Assembly: GCF_047301505.1 (NCBI RefSeq) | Contig: NZ_CP154840.1 | Span: forward strand, 3,348,001-3,412,000 | Direction: 5' to 3' | From: Lysinibacillus_B sp031181585 | GTDB lineage: Bacteria; Bacillota; Bacilli; Bacillales_A; Planococcaceae | Length of the DNA stretch: 64,000 bases | Shown here: piece after piece, positions 44,832 through 52,792 of the stretch | Layout of the letters: each line of letters opens with the position of its first letter | Position numbering within the stretch: the first letter of the stretch is position 1 | The notes under the pieces: model-generated | What the model was told of the DNA's origin: nothing | Database searches by the model: none | Seen by the model: only the letters and a program-made list of their open reading frames with translations | Program-made: the position numbers and the translations under genes

Positions 44832-44974
44832 AGTGATGTCTCCCCCTTGTTTAGCTGAATGCTATTCATCATTTTCTATTAAACTCGTTATGATTATTTA
44901 AGACTGTAAAGAAAACGTTCGCAGATCAGATGGGCTGAACCAGTAACGCAGTATGCGAGCGTTCCCCCTGCAAA

Positions 44975-47365
44975 CTAGTTGCGTAATGGTTTCCCCTTAA
45001 CCAGCATGTGCTGCATACGCTGCTGTGTTTTCGGATGCTGTACCAGCTCCAGGAAAGCCTTTTTCTCTAAGCCTAGAATATACTCTTCATCTACTTCCGT
45101 TCCGTATGGTACAAGACCGCCTGCAAGAACGAATGCAAGTTTTTTCGCGATTGAAAGGTCATATTCGCTAATGAATCCAGAATCGAACATGCCTTGTGCA
45201 CCTAATAACAGTGTTGCGTAGCCTGGTGCCCCTGCCACTTTAATCTTCTTCTTCACCGGAGGCTTGTAGCCGGCATCATATAATGCAATGGCCGCCTGCT
45301 TGGCATCGTAGATTAAATGATCTGGGTTTACCGAAACTCCATCGGCGAAGTCCAGGAAGTTATTTTCACGCGCCTCTTCGCCGGAAGTCGATACTTTCGC
45401 CATCGCAATAGTTTCAAATACTTTGTTTAAGACCGTCTGCAGATCTACATCTACCCCGTTCGGTATTCCTTTTAGGAATTTTTCGTAAAGACCAAGGTTA
45501 CCTGCTCCTCCAGGGATGACCCCTACACCTGCTTCTACTAAGCCGATGTACGTCTCTGCCGAAGCTTGGATATGAGCTGCCGGTAAACATACTTCTGCAC
45601 CACCGCCAAGCGTCATTTGGAACGGAGCCGCTACAACTGGCTTTGCTGCATATTTAATGCGGCGCATTGCTTTTTGGAATGCATTGATTACATAGTCAAG
45701 TTCAAAGATATTATCATCCTGCGCTTCCATGAGAATCATGCCGAGGTTTGCCCCTACACAGAAGTTTTTACCTTGGTTTCCGATAACAAGCCCTTTATAA
45801 GCGGAGTTATTTTCAAGTTCATCGATTCCTGCATTCAGCATTTGGATAATATCAAGACCGATCGCATTTGATTGTGAATGGAACTCCAGCAGTAAAACTC
45901 CATCCTGTAAATCGATTAAACTTGCGCCAGCATTTGACTTAATTACTCCATGCTTTTTCTTATAGCGTTTTAAATTAATAGCCTTTTCATTTACTGGCAC
46001 CTTTACGTATTCGTTGCCATTGTAATAAGCTAAATCGCCGTCCACTTCTGAATAGAAGGTTTCAAGCCCTTTGTCGAGAAGACCTTGAACAAACGCTGGA
46101 ATTTCGCGTCCTTCTTCCTTCATTTTTTCAACGGATTGCTTCACACCGATTGCATCCCACATTTCGAATGGCCCCTGTGTCCAGCCGAAGCCCCATTTCA
46201 TTGCATTATCAATCGCTACAATGTCATCGGCAATTTCGCCTGTCAGCTGCGCTGAGTAAAGCAATGTCGGAGCAAAAATGTTCCACAGCAATTCACCTGT
46301 ACGATCTTTTGCATAGACAAGAGTTTTAACCTTATTTCCTAATCCGCGTGCCTGTTTTGCCATTTCCATAGAAGGCGTTTTCAGCTTTTTCACCGGCTCA
46401 TATTCAAATGTATCTATATTAAGCTCTAAAATTTCTTTTCCTTTTTTTACGAAGAAACCTTGACCGGATTTGGCACCAAGCCATCCATTTTCAACCATTT
46501 TCTTCAAGATTGGATTCTCGGCAAATACTGCCTGCTCTTCGCCCGTTGTGTTGTCATATACATTTTTCGCTACATGCGCAAATGTATCTAAACCGACTAC
46601 ATCGAGCGTACGGAATGTCGCTGACTTTGGACGGCCAATCAATGGTCCTGTCACTGAATCAACTTCTCCTACAGAATAGCCGCGTTCCTGCATCTCCTTC
46701 ATCGTGATGATCAAGCCGTATGTCCCGATCCGATTTGCAATGAAGTTCGGCGTATCTTTTGCGACTACTACCCCTTTGCCTAGAACATCTTCCCCGAATG
46801 TCTGCATAAATGAGACGACTTCCGGTGCAGTTGCAGTAGAAGGAATAACCTCCAATAATTTTAAATAGCGTGGCGGGTTGAAGAAATGCGTCCCAAGGAA
46901 ATGTTTTTGGAAATCTTCCGAACGTCCTTCAGCCATTGCATTGATGCTTACCCCTGATGTATTCGAGCTGACAATCGTACCTGGTTTACGGACCGTATCG
47001 ATTTTTTCCATCAGTCCCTTTTTGATATCAAGGTTTTCTACAATAACTTCAATGATCCAATCTACATCTTTTAATTTATCGAAATCATCCTCAAAGTTCC
47101 CAGCCGTAATGAGCGCAAGATTCTTTTTAGCTGCTAATGGTGCCGGTTTTTGCTTTAGAAGTTTTTGCAGGGCACCTGTTGCAAAACGATTGCGAACTTG
47201 CGGGCTTTCTATTGTGTATCCCTTAGCCTGCTCTTCTGCAGTCACTTCTTTTGGTACGATATCTAACAATAATGTCGGGATGCCGATATTCGCTAAATGC
47301 GCAGCAATACCTGACCCCATAACCCCTGACCCTAATACGGCCGCTTTTTGAATTTTGTAAGTCAC
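44975..47365 (-). CDS. fadN: 3-Hydroxyacyl-CoA dehydrogenase/enoyl-CoA hydratase FadN
   Basis: A 796-residue bifunctional enzyme in the Bacillus order. The NAD-binding dehydrogenase is first (AAVLGSGVMGSGIAAHLANIG, then HFFNPPRYLKLLEV), and the crotonase-type hydratase is in the C-terminal part (NFCVGANLGMI, GGGAEVCLPAAHI). The start is a GTG at 47365 preceded by AAGGGGGAAG; the ATG at 47407 would place translation inside the FadR-like operator. It is the first gene of fadN-fadA-fadE. Confidence 0.94.
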   Translation of the reverse strand: MTYKIQKAAVLGSGVMGSGIAAHLANIGIPTLLLDIVPKEVTAEEQAKGYTIESPQVRNRFATGALQKLLKQKPAPLAAKKNLALITAGNFEDDFDKLKDVDWIIEVIVENLDIKKGLMEKIDTVRKPGTIVSSNTSGVSINAMAEGRSEDFQKHFLGTHFFNPPRYLKLLEVIPSTATAPEVVSFMQTFGEDVLGKGVVVAKDTPNFIANRIGTYGLIITMKEMQERGYSVGEVDSVTGPLIGRPKSATFRTLDVVGLDTFAHVAKNVYDNTTGEEQAVFAENPILKKMVENGWLGAKSGQGFFVKKGKEILELNIDTFEYEPVKKLKTPSMEMAKQARGLGNKVKTLVYAKDRTGELLWNIFAPTLLYSAQLTGEIADDIVAIDNAMKWGFGWTQGPFEMWDAIGVKQSVEKMKEEGREIPAFVQGLLDKGLETFYSEVDGDLAYYNGNEYVKVPVNEKAINLKRYKKKHGVIKSNAGASLIDLQDGVLLLEFHSQSNAIGLDIIQMLNAGIDELENNSAYKGLVIGNQGKNFCVGANLGMILMEAQDDNIFELDYVINAFQKAMRRIKYAAKPVVAAPFQMTLGGGAEVCLPAAHIQASAETYIGLVEAGVGVIPGGAGNLGLYEKFLKGIPNGVDVDLQTVLNKVFETIAMAKVSTSGEEARENNFLDFADGVSVNPDHLIYDAKQAAIALYDAGYKPPVKKKIKVAGAPGYATLLLGAQGMFDSGFISEYDLSIAKKLAFVLAGGLVPYGTEVDEEYILGLEKKAFLELVQHPKTQQRMQHMLVKGKPLRN

Positions 47366-47397
47366 GAGAACTTCCCCCTTCTCCACTCTTTTGTACC

Positions 47398-47413
47398 GAA
47401 TGAACAATCATTC
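47398..47413. promoter_or_regulatory. FadR-like operator of the fad operon
   Basis: GAATGAACAATCATTC has perfect 6-bp arms (GAATGA/TCATTC) with a 4-bp spacer, close to the Bacillus FadR motif TGAATGAMTANTCATTCA. It lies 33 bp before the fadN start. FadR (TetR family) is released by long-chain acyl-CoA. The fadR gene itself is not in the window. Confidence 0.7.
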
Positions 47414-47675
47414 ATTTTTTAACGAAAAAAAAACTTGAAACAGCTTTTCTGTTCTTAGTGTAGATGATTTTGTCATTTTTAGCAACATTTTTTCAGTACA
47501 TTTTCTATAAAAATCTGAAATTTCATTCCATTTCATTGATATACCAATAAAATAATAAACATCGATTCATTATATTTTAGCTGAAAACTTTTTTCCTTCT
47601 TCCCCTTTCAGAGCAAAACACTTCCCGCTCTTCGCTAATATGTGTAAACTAGCAAGTATAAGGAGCGTGATATGT

Positions 47676-47993
47676 ATGATAGAAATTACTACAGTAGATC
47701 AATTCAATGAAATCATTTCCGGTGATAAAAAGGTCATCGTGAAATTCTTTGCGGGATGGTGCCCAGATTGTACACGTATGGATATGTTCATCGATCCGAT
47801 CGTTGAAGAATATAATCAATATGTATGGTATTCTGCCAACCGTGACAACTTCCCGGAATTAGCAGAGAAGTATCAAGTAATGGGTATTCCTTCATTATTG
47901 ATTTTCCAAAATGGAGAAAAGCTTGCTCATTTGCATAGTGCTAATGCCAAATCTCCAGAACAAGTAACAGATTTCTTAGAAGCACAAAACTAA
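47676..47993 (+). CDS. Thioredoxin family protein
   Basis: A 105-residue thioredoxin with active site C29-P-D-C32 (GWCPDC) and the cis-proline segment VMGIPSLLIF. WCPDC in place of WCGPC marks a non-TrxA member common in Bacillales; its reductant and targets are not known. The ATG at 47676 has AAGGAG 10 bases upstream. It is a single gene followed by a terminator at 48117. Confidence 0.86.
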   Translation: MIEITTVDQFNEIISGDKKVIVKFFAGWCPDCTRMDMFIDPIVEEYNQYVWYSANRDNFPELAEKYQVMGIPSLLIFQNGEKLAHLHSANAKSPEQVTDFLEAQN

Positions 47994-48116
47994 TTGAATG
48001 CTCTTATTGCCTAATCAGAAGACATCTTCTCTTCTATACTTGTCTCTATACTTTCTGCTTTAGGTAGTGGGAATGAGCGGTTATCATTCTGCTCAGCAAC
48101 ACAGGATATCATTGGT

Positions 48117-48146
48117 AAAAGGCTCGTCTACAGGCGGGCCTTTTTT
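48117..48146 (+). terminator. intrinsic terminator after the thioredoxin gene
   Basis: Arms AAAGGCTCG and CGGGCCTTT (one wobble pair) followed by six T. Confidence 0.75.
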
Positions 48147-48230
48147 CAATATCCGATTTGGTGAAAGGATTATTTTTTAGGTAAGTGGGTATTAATAGAC
48201 TTTATAGAACGGAATCGGAGGTGACGTAAA

Positions 48231-48755
48231 ATGCGTGTTTTATTAGACGTTAATGGAATGTCCCAATATAACGACACAGTCCGCCCGGAATTTCGTAATT
48301 CTGCATGCGGACCAACAACTGCTCATGTCATTCTAAATTATTTATCTCAAAATCATACCGTAGTAAAAAAGGACATTAATGAACTATATGATCTATTAGG
48401 CGGAACAAAAATTGGACTCTTCAAATGGCGCTTCATCCGAAAGCTGCGAGAGCAGCTTGGTGAGGAATTCCTTATAGACGAGTGCAATTTATCTGAAGCA
48501 ATCATGCAGCTTAAGCATGGTAATCCTGTAGCCATGAAATTTGACCAATATTTTACGTTCCAATGGTTTACAAACAAAAAGCCGCTATACAAATACCACT
48601 GGGTACCGCTAATTGGCTATGAGATAAAAGATGACTGCCTTCACTTAATTATCCATGATAACGGCGGCCGCGACCGCGAAAGCAAAGTACGTTCCATTTG
48701 TTATGATGATAATCGACATGTATTGAGCTTTGTCAAAATAGAGCCGAGGGAATAA
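48231..48755 (+). CDS. C39-like cysteine peptidase-fold protein
   Basis: A 174-residue protein with a papain-like C39 arrangement. Catalytic C26 lies in SACGPTTAHVILNYL, H123 in YKYHWVPLIGYE, and D143-N144 in IIHDNGG. The triad looks complete, but there is no signal peptide, no transmembrane segment and no ABC transporter, so it is not a bacteriocin-exporter peptidase. A cytosolic hydrolase or transglutaminase-like activity is possible. A GGAGGTGA ribosome site precedes the ATG. No known substrate or partner gene is nearby. Confidence 0.78.
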   Translation: MRVLLDVNGMSQYNDTVRPEFRNSACGPTTAHVILNYLSQNHTVVKKDINELYDLLGGTKIGLFKWRFIRKLREQLGEEFLIDECNLSEAIMQLKHGNPVAMKFDQYFTFQWFTNKKPLYKYHWVPLIGYEIKDDCLHLIIHDNGGRDRESKVRSICYDDNRHVLSFVKIEPRE

Positions 48756-48776
48756 CTCCCTCGTGCTCTTTTTTAT
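48741..48776. terminator. bidirectional terminator between the C39-like gene and ypcP
   Basis: Arms GAGCCGAGGGA and TCCCTCGTGCTC with six T after it. The stem overlaps the stop codon of the C39-like gene. Confidence 0.85.
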
Positions 48777-49654
48777 AAGCCTAAGGCTTTGGCATGCTTC
48801 ACAATCAGACGCAGCCCTCGCTGCTGTAAGACTTCTAATTGCGGCGTATATGTGGAAGGGACAAGCAAATGCTCCAGTTCTCTTTCAATTGGTGCTTCAC
48901 AGTGAATTTGAGCCAGCTGGTAGGATAATTTCAGCATCCCTTCATTTTCACCAATTTTAATTCGCTGGCCAGCTTTTAGCGTTGGGAGCGCCTCCAGCAC
49001 GCCCTCAATGGAACCAAACTCCTGAATGAGCTTTAGTGCCGTTTTCGGTCCTATCCCCTTCACCCCAGGATATCCATCACTTGCATCTCCCATAAATGCC
49101 TTCACATCGGCAAATTGAGCAGGCTGTATCCCATATTCTTTTAAAAATCGCTCTTCTGTGTATACATCATATTCCGTATACCCTTTCTTCGTTAAAGCGA
49201 TCGTTGTGTGTGGATTTAACAATTGCAGCAGGTCTTTATCTCCACTAATGACCGTAATTGCCGCTTCTTCTTTCCACTTTGCTACCATAGAGCCGATGAG
49301 ATCATCCGCTTCCATCCCTTTAATACCGAAGTTCGTCCATCCCAGCATTTCTGCCACTTCTTTTGCCATATCAAATTGCGGGATCATCTCTTCCGGAGGA
49401 GCGGGACGGTTCGACTTATACCCATCAAATAAGTCATTGCGGAATGTATGCATCCCCATATCCCAGCAAATCGCTATATGTGTGGGCTTCATTAAAGTTT
49501 GTGCTGTTAGTACATGCCGTGCAAACCCCTGCACGCCATTCGTCGGCGTACCATCTTCAAGCCGGATGAATTGATTCATCGCAGCAGATGCGAAAAACGA
49601 ACGGAAAAGCAGTGCCATGCCGTCTACAATAAGTAAATGTTTTGTCATATTCAA
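48773..49654 (-). CDS. ypcP: 5'-3' exonuclease (YpcP)
   Basis: A 293-residue FEN-type exonuclease resembling the N-terminal domain of DNA polymerase I. Acidic metal ligands are visible in LLIVDGMALLFRSFFA, GMEADDLIG near 116 and VISGDKDLLQLL near 137. The helix-hairpin-helix DNA-binding loop GVKGIGPKTALKLIQEFGS lies near 197. It would remove RNA primers and flaps during lagging-strand maturation, a backup to PolA. It is a single gene between two convergent or divergent neighbours. Confidence 0.92.
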   Translation of the reverse strand: MNMTKHLLIVDGMALLFRSFFASAAMNQFIRLEDGTPTNGVQGFARHVLTAQTLMKPTHIAICWDMGMHTFRNDLFDGYKSNRPAPPEEMIPQFDMAKEVAEMLGWTNFGIKGMEADDLIGSMVAKWKEEAAITVISGDKDLLQLLNPHTTIALTKKGYTEYDVYTEERFLKEYGIQPAQFADVKAFMGDASDGYPGVKGIGPKTALKLIQEFGSIEGVLEALPTLKAGQRIKIGENEGMLKLSYQLAQIHCEAPIERELEHLLVPSTYTPQLEVLQQRGLRLIVKHAKALGL

Positions 49655-49763
49655 AGCCTCTCTTTCTACAACCTATCTATTATAGCAAATGTTAGATCCA
49701 TACTGATTGAAAGAGGTTTGAACGGGGAAATAGTAAAACATGGCAGATAAAGGAGGTAGCGAA

Positions 49764-50975
49764 ATGGATATTATTAATGGCCGCGTATTTTGGCCTGATA
49801 CTTATATAAAACAGCCTCATACCAATCCGGAAATTTCACCGTTTTATGATGCTATCATTGTCGGCGGTGGTATTAGTGGTGTTTTAACAGCAAAGGCATT
49901 AATGGATGAAGGACTGAAAATTGCTATTTTGGATAAGGAGGTCCCCGGAGAAGGAAGTACGTCTGCCAATACCGGACTTCTTCAATATTCCAACGACATC
50001 ATGCTTCATGAGCTGATTGAGCAAATTGGAAAAAAGGATGCGGTTCGTTTTTATAAACTTTGTAATACAGCATTAGATGAACTCGAGGAACTTTCACAAA
50101 CAATGCTAAACAAAGCAGACTTTATCCGGCGTCCAAGCATTTATTATGCAAGTAGAAAAAAACATAAAAAGAAAATACAAAAGGAATTTGAGACACTTCT
50201 CAAGTTTGGATTTCCTGTAGATTACTGGGGAAGCCGTGTCCTGAAGAAGAAGATGGGATTTGAAAAATCTGCTGCCCTTGTCACCTATAACGATGCAGAA
50301 TTTAATCCTTATAAATTTGTACAGGAACTACTAGAACAATTAAAAGAACGAGGACTCCATGTATTTGAACATACACCTGTCCATGTCATTGAAGATGAAA
50401 ATGAAGCAATTACTATTCACACGATTGCCGGCATCTTCCGTACACAAAAAATTATCTACACAACCGGCTATCATGACGTGCCATTCGGTAAGGTAAAAGG
50501 AGCTAATATCAATCGTTCCTATGCGCTCGTGACAAACCCAATCCCTAACTTCGAAGGATGGCATGAAAAAGCACTCATTTGGGAAACGACGAGGCCTTAT
50601 CTGTACTTACGTACTACAATTGACAACCGGATTATCATTGGTGGTCTTGATGATAAAAAGGCAAAGGCACCGAGTGAAAAAAGAATCCAAAAGCATACAA
50701 AAAAGCTCTTGGAAGAACTCCATAAACTGTTCCCGCAATATAAAGTGAAAGCTGATTATCTTTACGGGGCTTCATTCGGTAATTCAAAGGATGCTCTCCC
50801 GTTCATCGGCGAACACCCCGAACAGCCGAACCATTTTTATCTGCTCGGCCTTGGTGGAAATGGTACAGTCTACAGTATGCTCGGATCCAAAATACTAGCC
50901 GATCTCGTGATGGACAGGGAAAATGATGACGCTCGCCTTGTGACGCTAGACCGTAAAAATGGTATAAAAACGTAA
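49764..50975 (+). CDS. FAD-dependent oxidoreductase (DAO family)
   Basis: A 403-residue flavoenzyme of the D-amino-acid oxidase/glycine oxidase superfamily. The FAD-binding motif is AIIVGGGISGVLTAKAL near residue 30, with GSTSANTGLLQYSND (a common glutamine/isoalloxazine contact) near 68. The C-terminus has the YGASFGNSKDALPFIGEHP and LGLGGNGTVYSMLGS segments. Related proteins often carry a C-terminal Rieske domain, which is missing here. The amine substrate is unknown. The ATG at 49764 follows AAAGGAGGT by 7 bases; the ATG at 49740 lacks a site. Confidence 0.85.
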   Translation: MDIINGRVFWPDTYIKQPHTNPEISPFYDAIIVGGGISGVLTAKALMDEGLKIAILDKEVPGEGSTSANTGLLQYSNDIMLHELIEQIGKKDAVRFYKLCNTALDELEELSQTMLNKADFIRRPSIYYASRKKHKKKIQKEFETLLKFGFPVDYWGSRVLKKKMGFEKSAALVTYNDAEFNPYKFVQELLEQLKERGLHVFEHTPVHVIEDENEAITIHTIAGIFRTQKIIYTTGYHDVPFGKVKGANINRSYALVTNPIPNFEGWHEKALIWETTRPYLYLRTTIDNRIIIGGLDDKKAKAPSEKRIQKHTKKLLEELHKLFPQYKVKADYLYGASFGNSKDALPFIGEHPEQPNHFYLLGLGGNGTVYSMLGSKILADLVMDRENDDARLVTLDRKNGIKT

Positions 50976-50977
50976 AT

Positions 50978-51013
50978 AAGCATAGGCGTCTGTATGAGCA
51001 GACGCCTATGCTT
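50978..51013. terminator. bidirectional terminator between the FAD oxidoreductase gene and hutH
   Basis: A perfect 15-bp stem AAGCATAGGCGTCTG with its complement, loop TATGAG. It overlaps neither stop codon and lies 5 bp from the hutH end. Confidence 0.9.
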
Positions 51014-51017
51014 TTCA

Positions 51018-52493
51018 TTATGGCATTAAATGAGCGGCTATATTTTCAATATCATGATGGAAAATTCGGTCCTCCTGTATAGATGCAGCGATTTTCCGAA
51101 GCTCCTGCCACTTTTGATACGTTTTCGGACTCATTTGCTCTGTGCCGCGGTACTCAGCAGCCTGTAAGGCACAAAATGCTTCAATCGCTAATACACGCCT
51201 TGCATTTGTAATAATGGAATATGCATGTCTAGCAGCAGTCGTTCCCATACTCACATGATCCTCTTGATTGGCAGAGGATGGGATGGAATCGACACTGGCC
51301 GGATGTGCTAGTGTCTTGTTTTCCGAAACGAGACTTGCTGCACTGTATTGCAGAATCATCGCCCCTGACTGCAGTCCCGGCCTTGCGCTCAAGAAAGCAG
51401 GCAGCCCCTCATTTAAATTTGGATTGACAAGCCTTTCAATTCGCCGCTCTGATACATTGGCCAGTTCTGCTGCAGCCAACTTTAAAAAATCCATCGCAAA
51501 GGCAATTGGCTGACCGTGGAAATTGCCACCCGAAATAATCGACCCATCCTCAAATAATAAGGGATTATCTGTAGCTGCATTCATTTCGATTTCCAGCTTT
51601 TCTTTTACATAGGACAGTACCTGCCAGCTGGCACCATGGATCTGCGGGATGCAACGGAGAGAATAAGGATCCTGCGTTCGGATTTCCCCTTGCCTTGTGA
51701 TTAACTTACTCCCTTCCAGCCATTCGCATATTCTTCTGGCCACGTCCGTCTGTTCAGCAAATCCTCTTGCCTCATGAACAGGTGGCAGAAAGGCGTCGAT
51801 AATGCCCCTGAGACCTTCTAGCGTCATGGAAGCAATCCATTCACTATCATAGGCCAGCTTCTCCGCTTCTATATAGTTGACCACACCCTGTGCTGTCATC
51901 GCCTGTGTGCCGTTAATAAGCGCAAGTCCTTCCTTAGCCCTCAATTCAATAGGCGGGATGTTCAACTGTCTCCATACTTCAGCTGAAGCTATTCTATTTC
52001 CCTTCCACTCCACATCACCTTCTCCAATCAATGCAAGCACTAGATGCGAAAGCGGTGCCAGATCCCCTGAAGCACCAAGTGATCCCTGTTGAAAAATAAC
52101 CGGATGAATCTGTTCATTTGTCATCAGTACAAGACGCTCCAGCACTTCCAATCGAATGCCTGAATACCCTTTTAGTAAAGCGTTTAGCCGAAGTACAACC
52201 ATTGCTCGGCTAACGATTTCCGGAAATGGTTCTCCTACCGCACACGCATGTGACCGGATCAAATTGAGCTGAAGTAAATTGACTTCATGCTCTTCAATTT
52301 TTACATCGCTAAATTTCCCGAATCCCGTATTGATTCCATATACCGTCTTTCCCTCTTTGACTACTCGTTCGACACGGGCACGGCTCTCTCTTACCCGATC
52401 CTTCGCTTCTTCTGCTATGAAAATCTGTGCCCCGTTATATAGTATTTCCTTCATCTGCTCAATTGTCAGACCACTACCGTTTAAACTAATCAC
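51018..52493 (-). CDS. hutH: Histidine ammonia-lyase
   Basis: A 491-residue lyase that deaminates histidine to urocanate. The MIO cofactor triad A141-S142-G143 is in SLGASGDLAPLSH, with YGINTGFGKFSDV near 52 and the conserved SANQEDHVSMGTTAARHA near 394. The start is a GTG at 52493 behind AAGGGGCGAG. hutU, hutI, hutG and hutP are all absent from the neighbourhood, unlike the B. subtilis hutPHUIGM operon, so the pathway must be completed elsewhere or urocanate is used another way. Confidence 0.95.
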   Translation of the reverse strand: MISLNGSGLTIEQMKEILYNGAQIFIAEEAKDRVRESRARVERVVKEGKTVYGINTGFGKFSDVKIEEHEVNLLQLNLIRSHACAVGEPFPEIVSRAMVVLRLNALLKGYSGIRLEVLERLVLMTNEQIHPVIFQQGSLGASGDLAPLSHLVLALIGEGDVEWKGNRIASAEVWRQLNIPPIELRAKEGLALINGTQAMTAQGVVNYIEAEKLAYDSEWIASMTLEGLRGIIDAFLPPVHEARGFAEQTDVARRICEWLEGSKLITRQGEIRTQDPYSLRCIPQIHGASWQVLSYVKEKLEIEMNAATDNPLLFEDGSIISGGNFHGQPIAFAMDFLKLAAAELANVSERRIERLVNPNLNEGLPAFLSARPGLQSGAMILQYSAASLVSENKTLAHPASVDSIPSSANQEDHVSMGTTAARHAYSIITNARRVLAIEAFCALQAAEYRGTEQMSPKTYQKWQELRKIAASIQEDRIFHHDIENIAAHLMP

Positions 52494-52754
52494 GCAACTC
52501 GCCCCTTTAAATCGGATAAACCTGCTCCCCGATTCCCTTTTCTGTACTTTATGAATATTGCATTTGAGAGGACCCTTCCGTTTTCGATCATACAGGAGGC
52601 CAAGTTATTGCTCCCCCCTTTTCCAATTAGATACAGTGACCATCCTGCTTGTACGACAACGTTGATTTTCGCCAGCTATTTCCTTTCATCTGGTCAAGGA
52701 GTTCCCTGTAGTTCTCATTCTGTAAGCGCATACATTTCTCCTTCTTTATTCATG

Positions 52755-52792
52755 AAAAAGCTGAAGGGCATAAAAATGCCCTTCAGCTTTTT
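52755..52792 (-). terminator. intrinsic terminator of the ABC1-kinase gene
   Basis: A perfect 17-bp stem (AAAAAGCTGAAGGGCAT and complement) with loop AAAA, directly after the stop at 52793. The 260 bp between this and hutH hold no supported gene. Confidence 0.92.
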
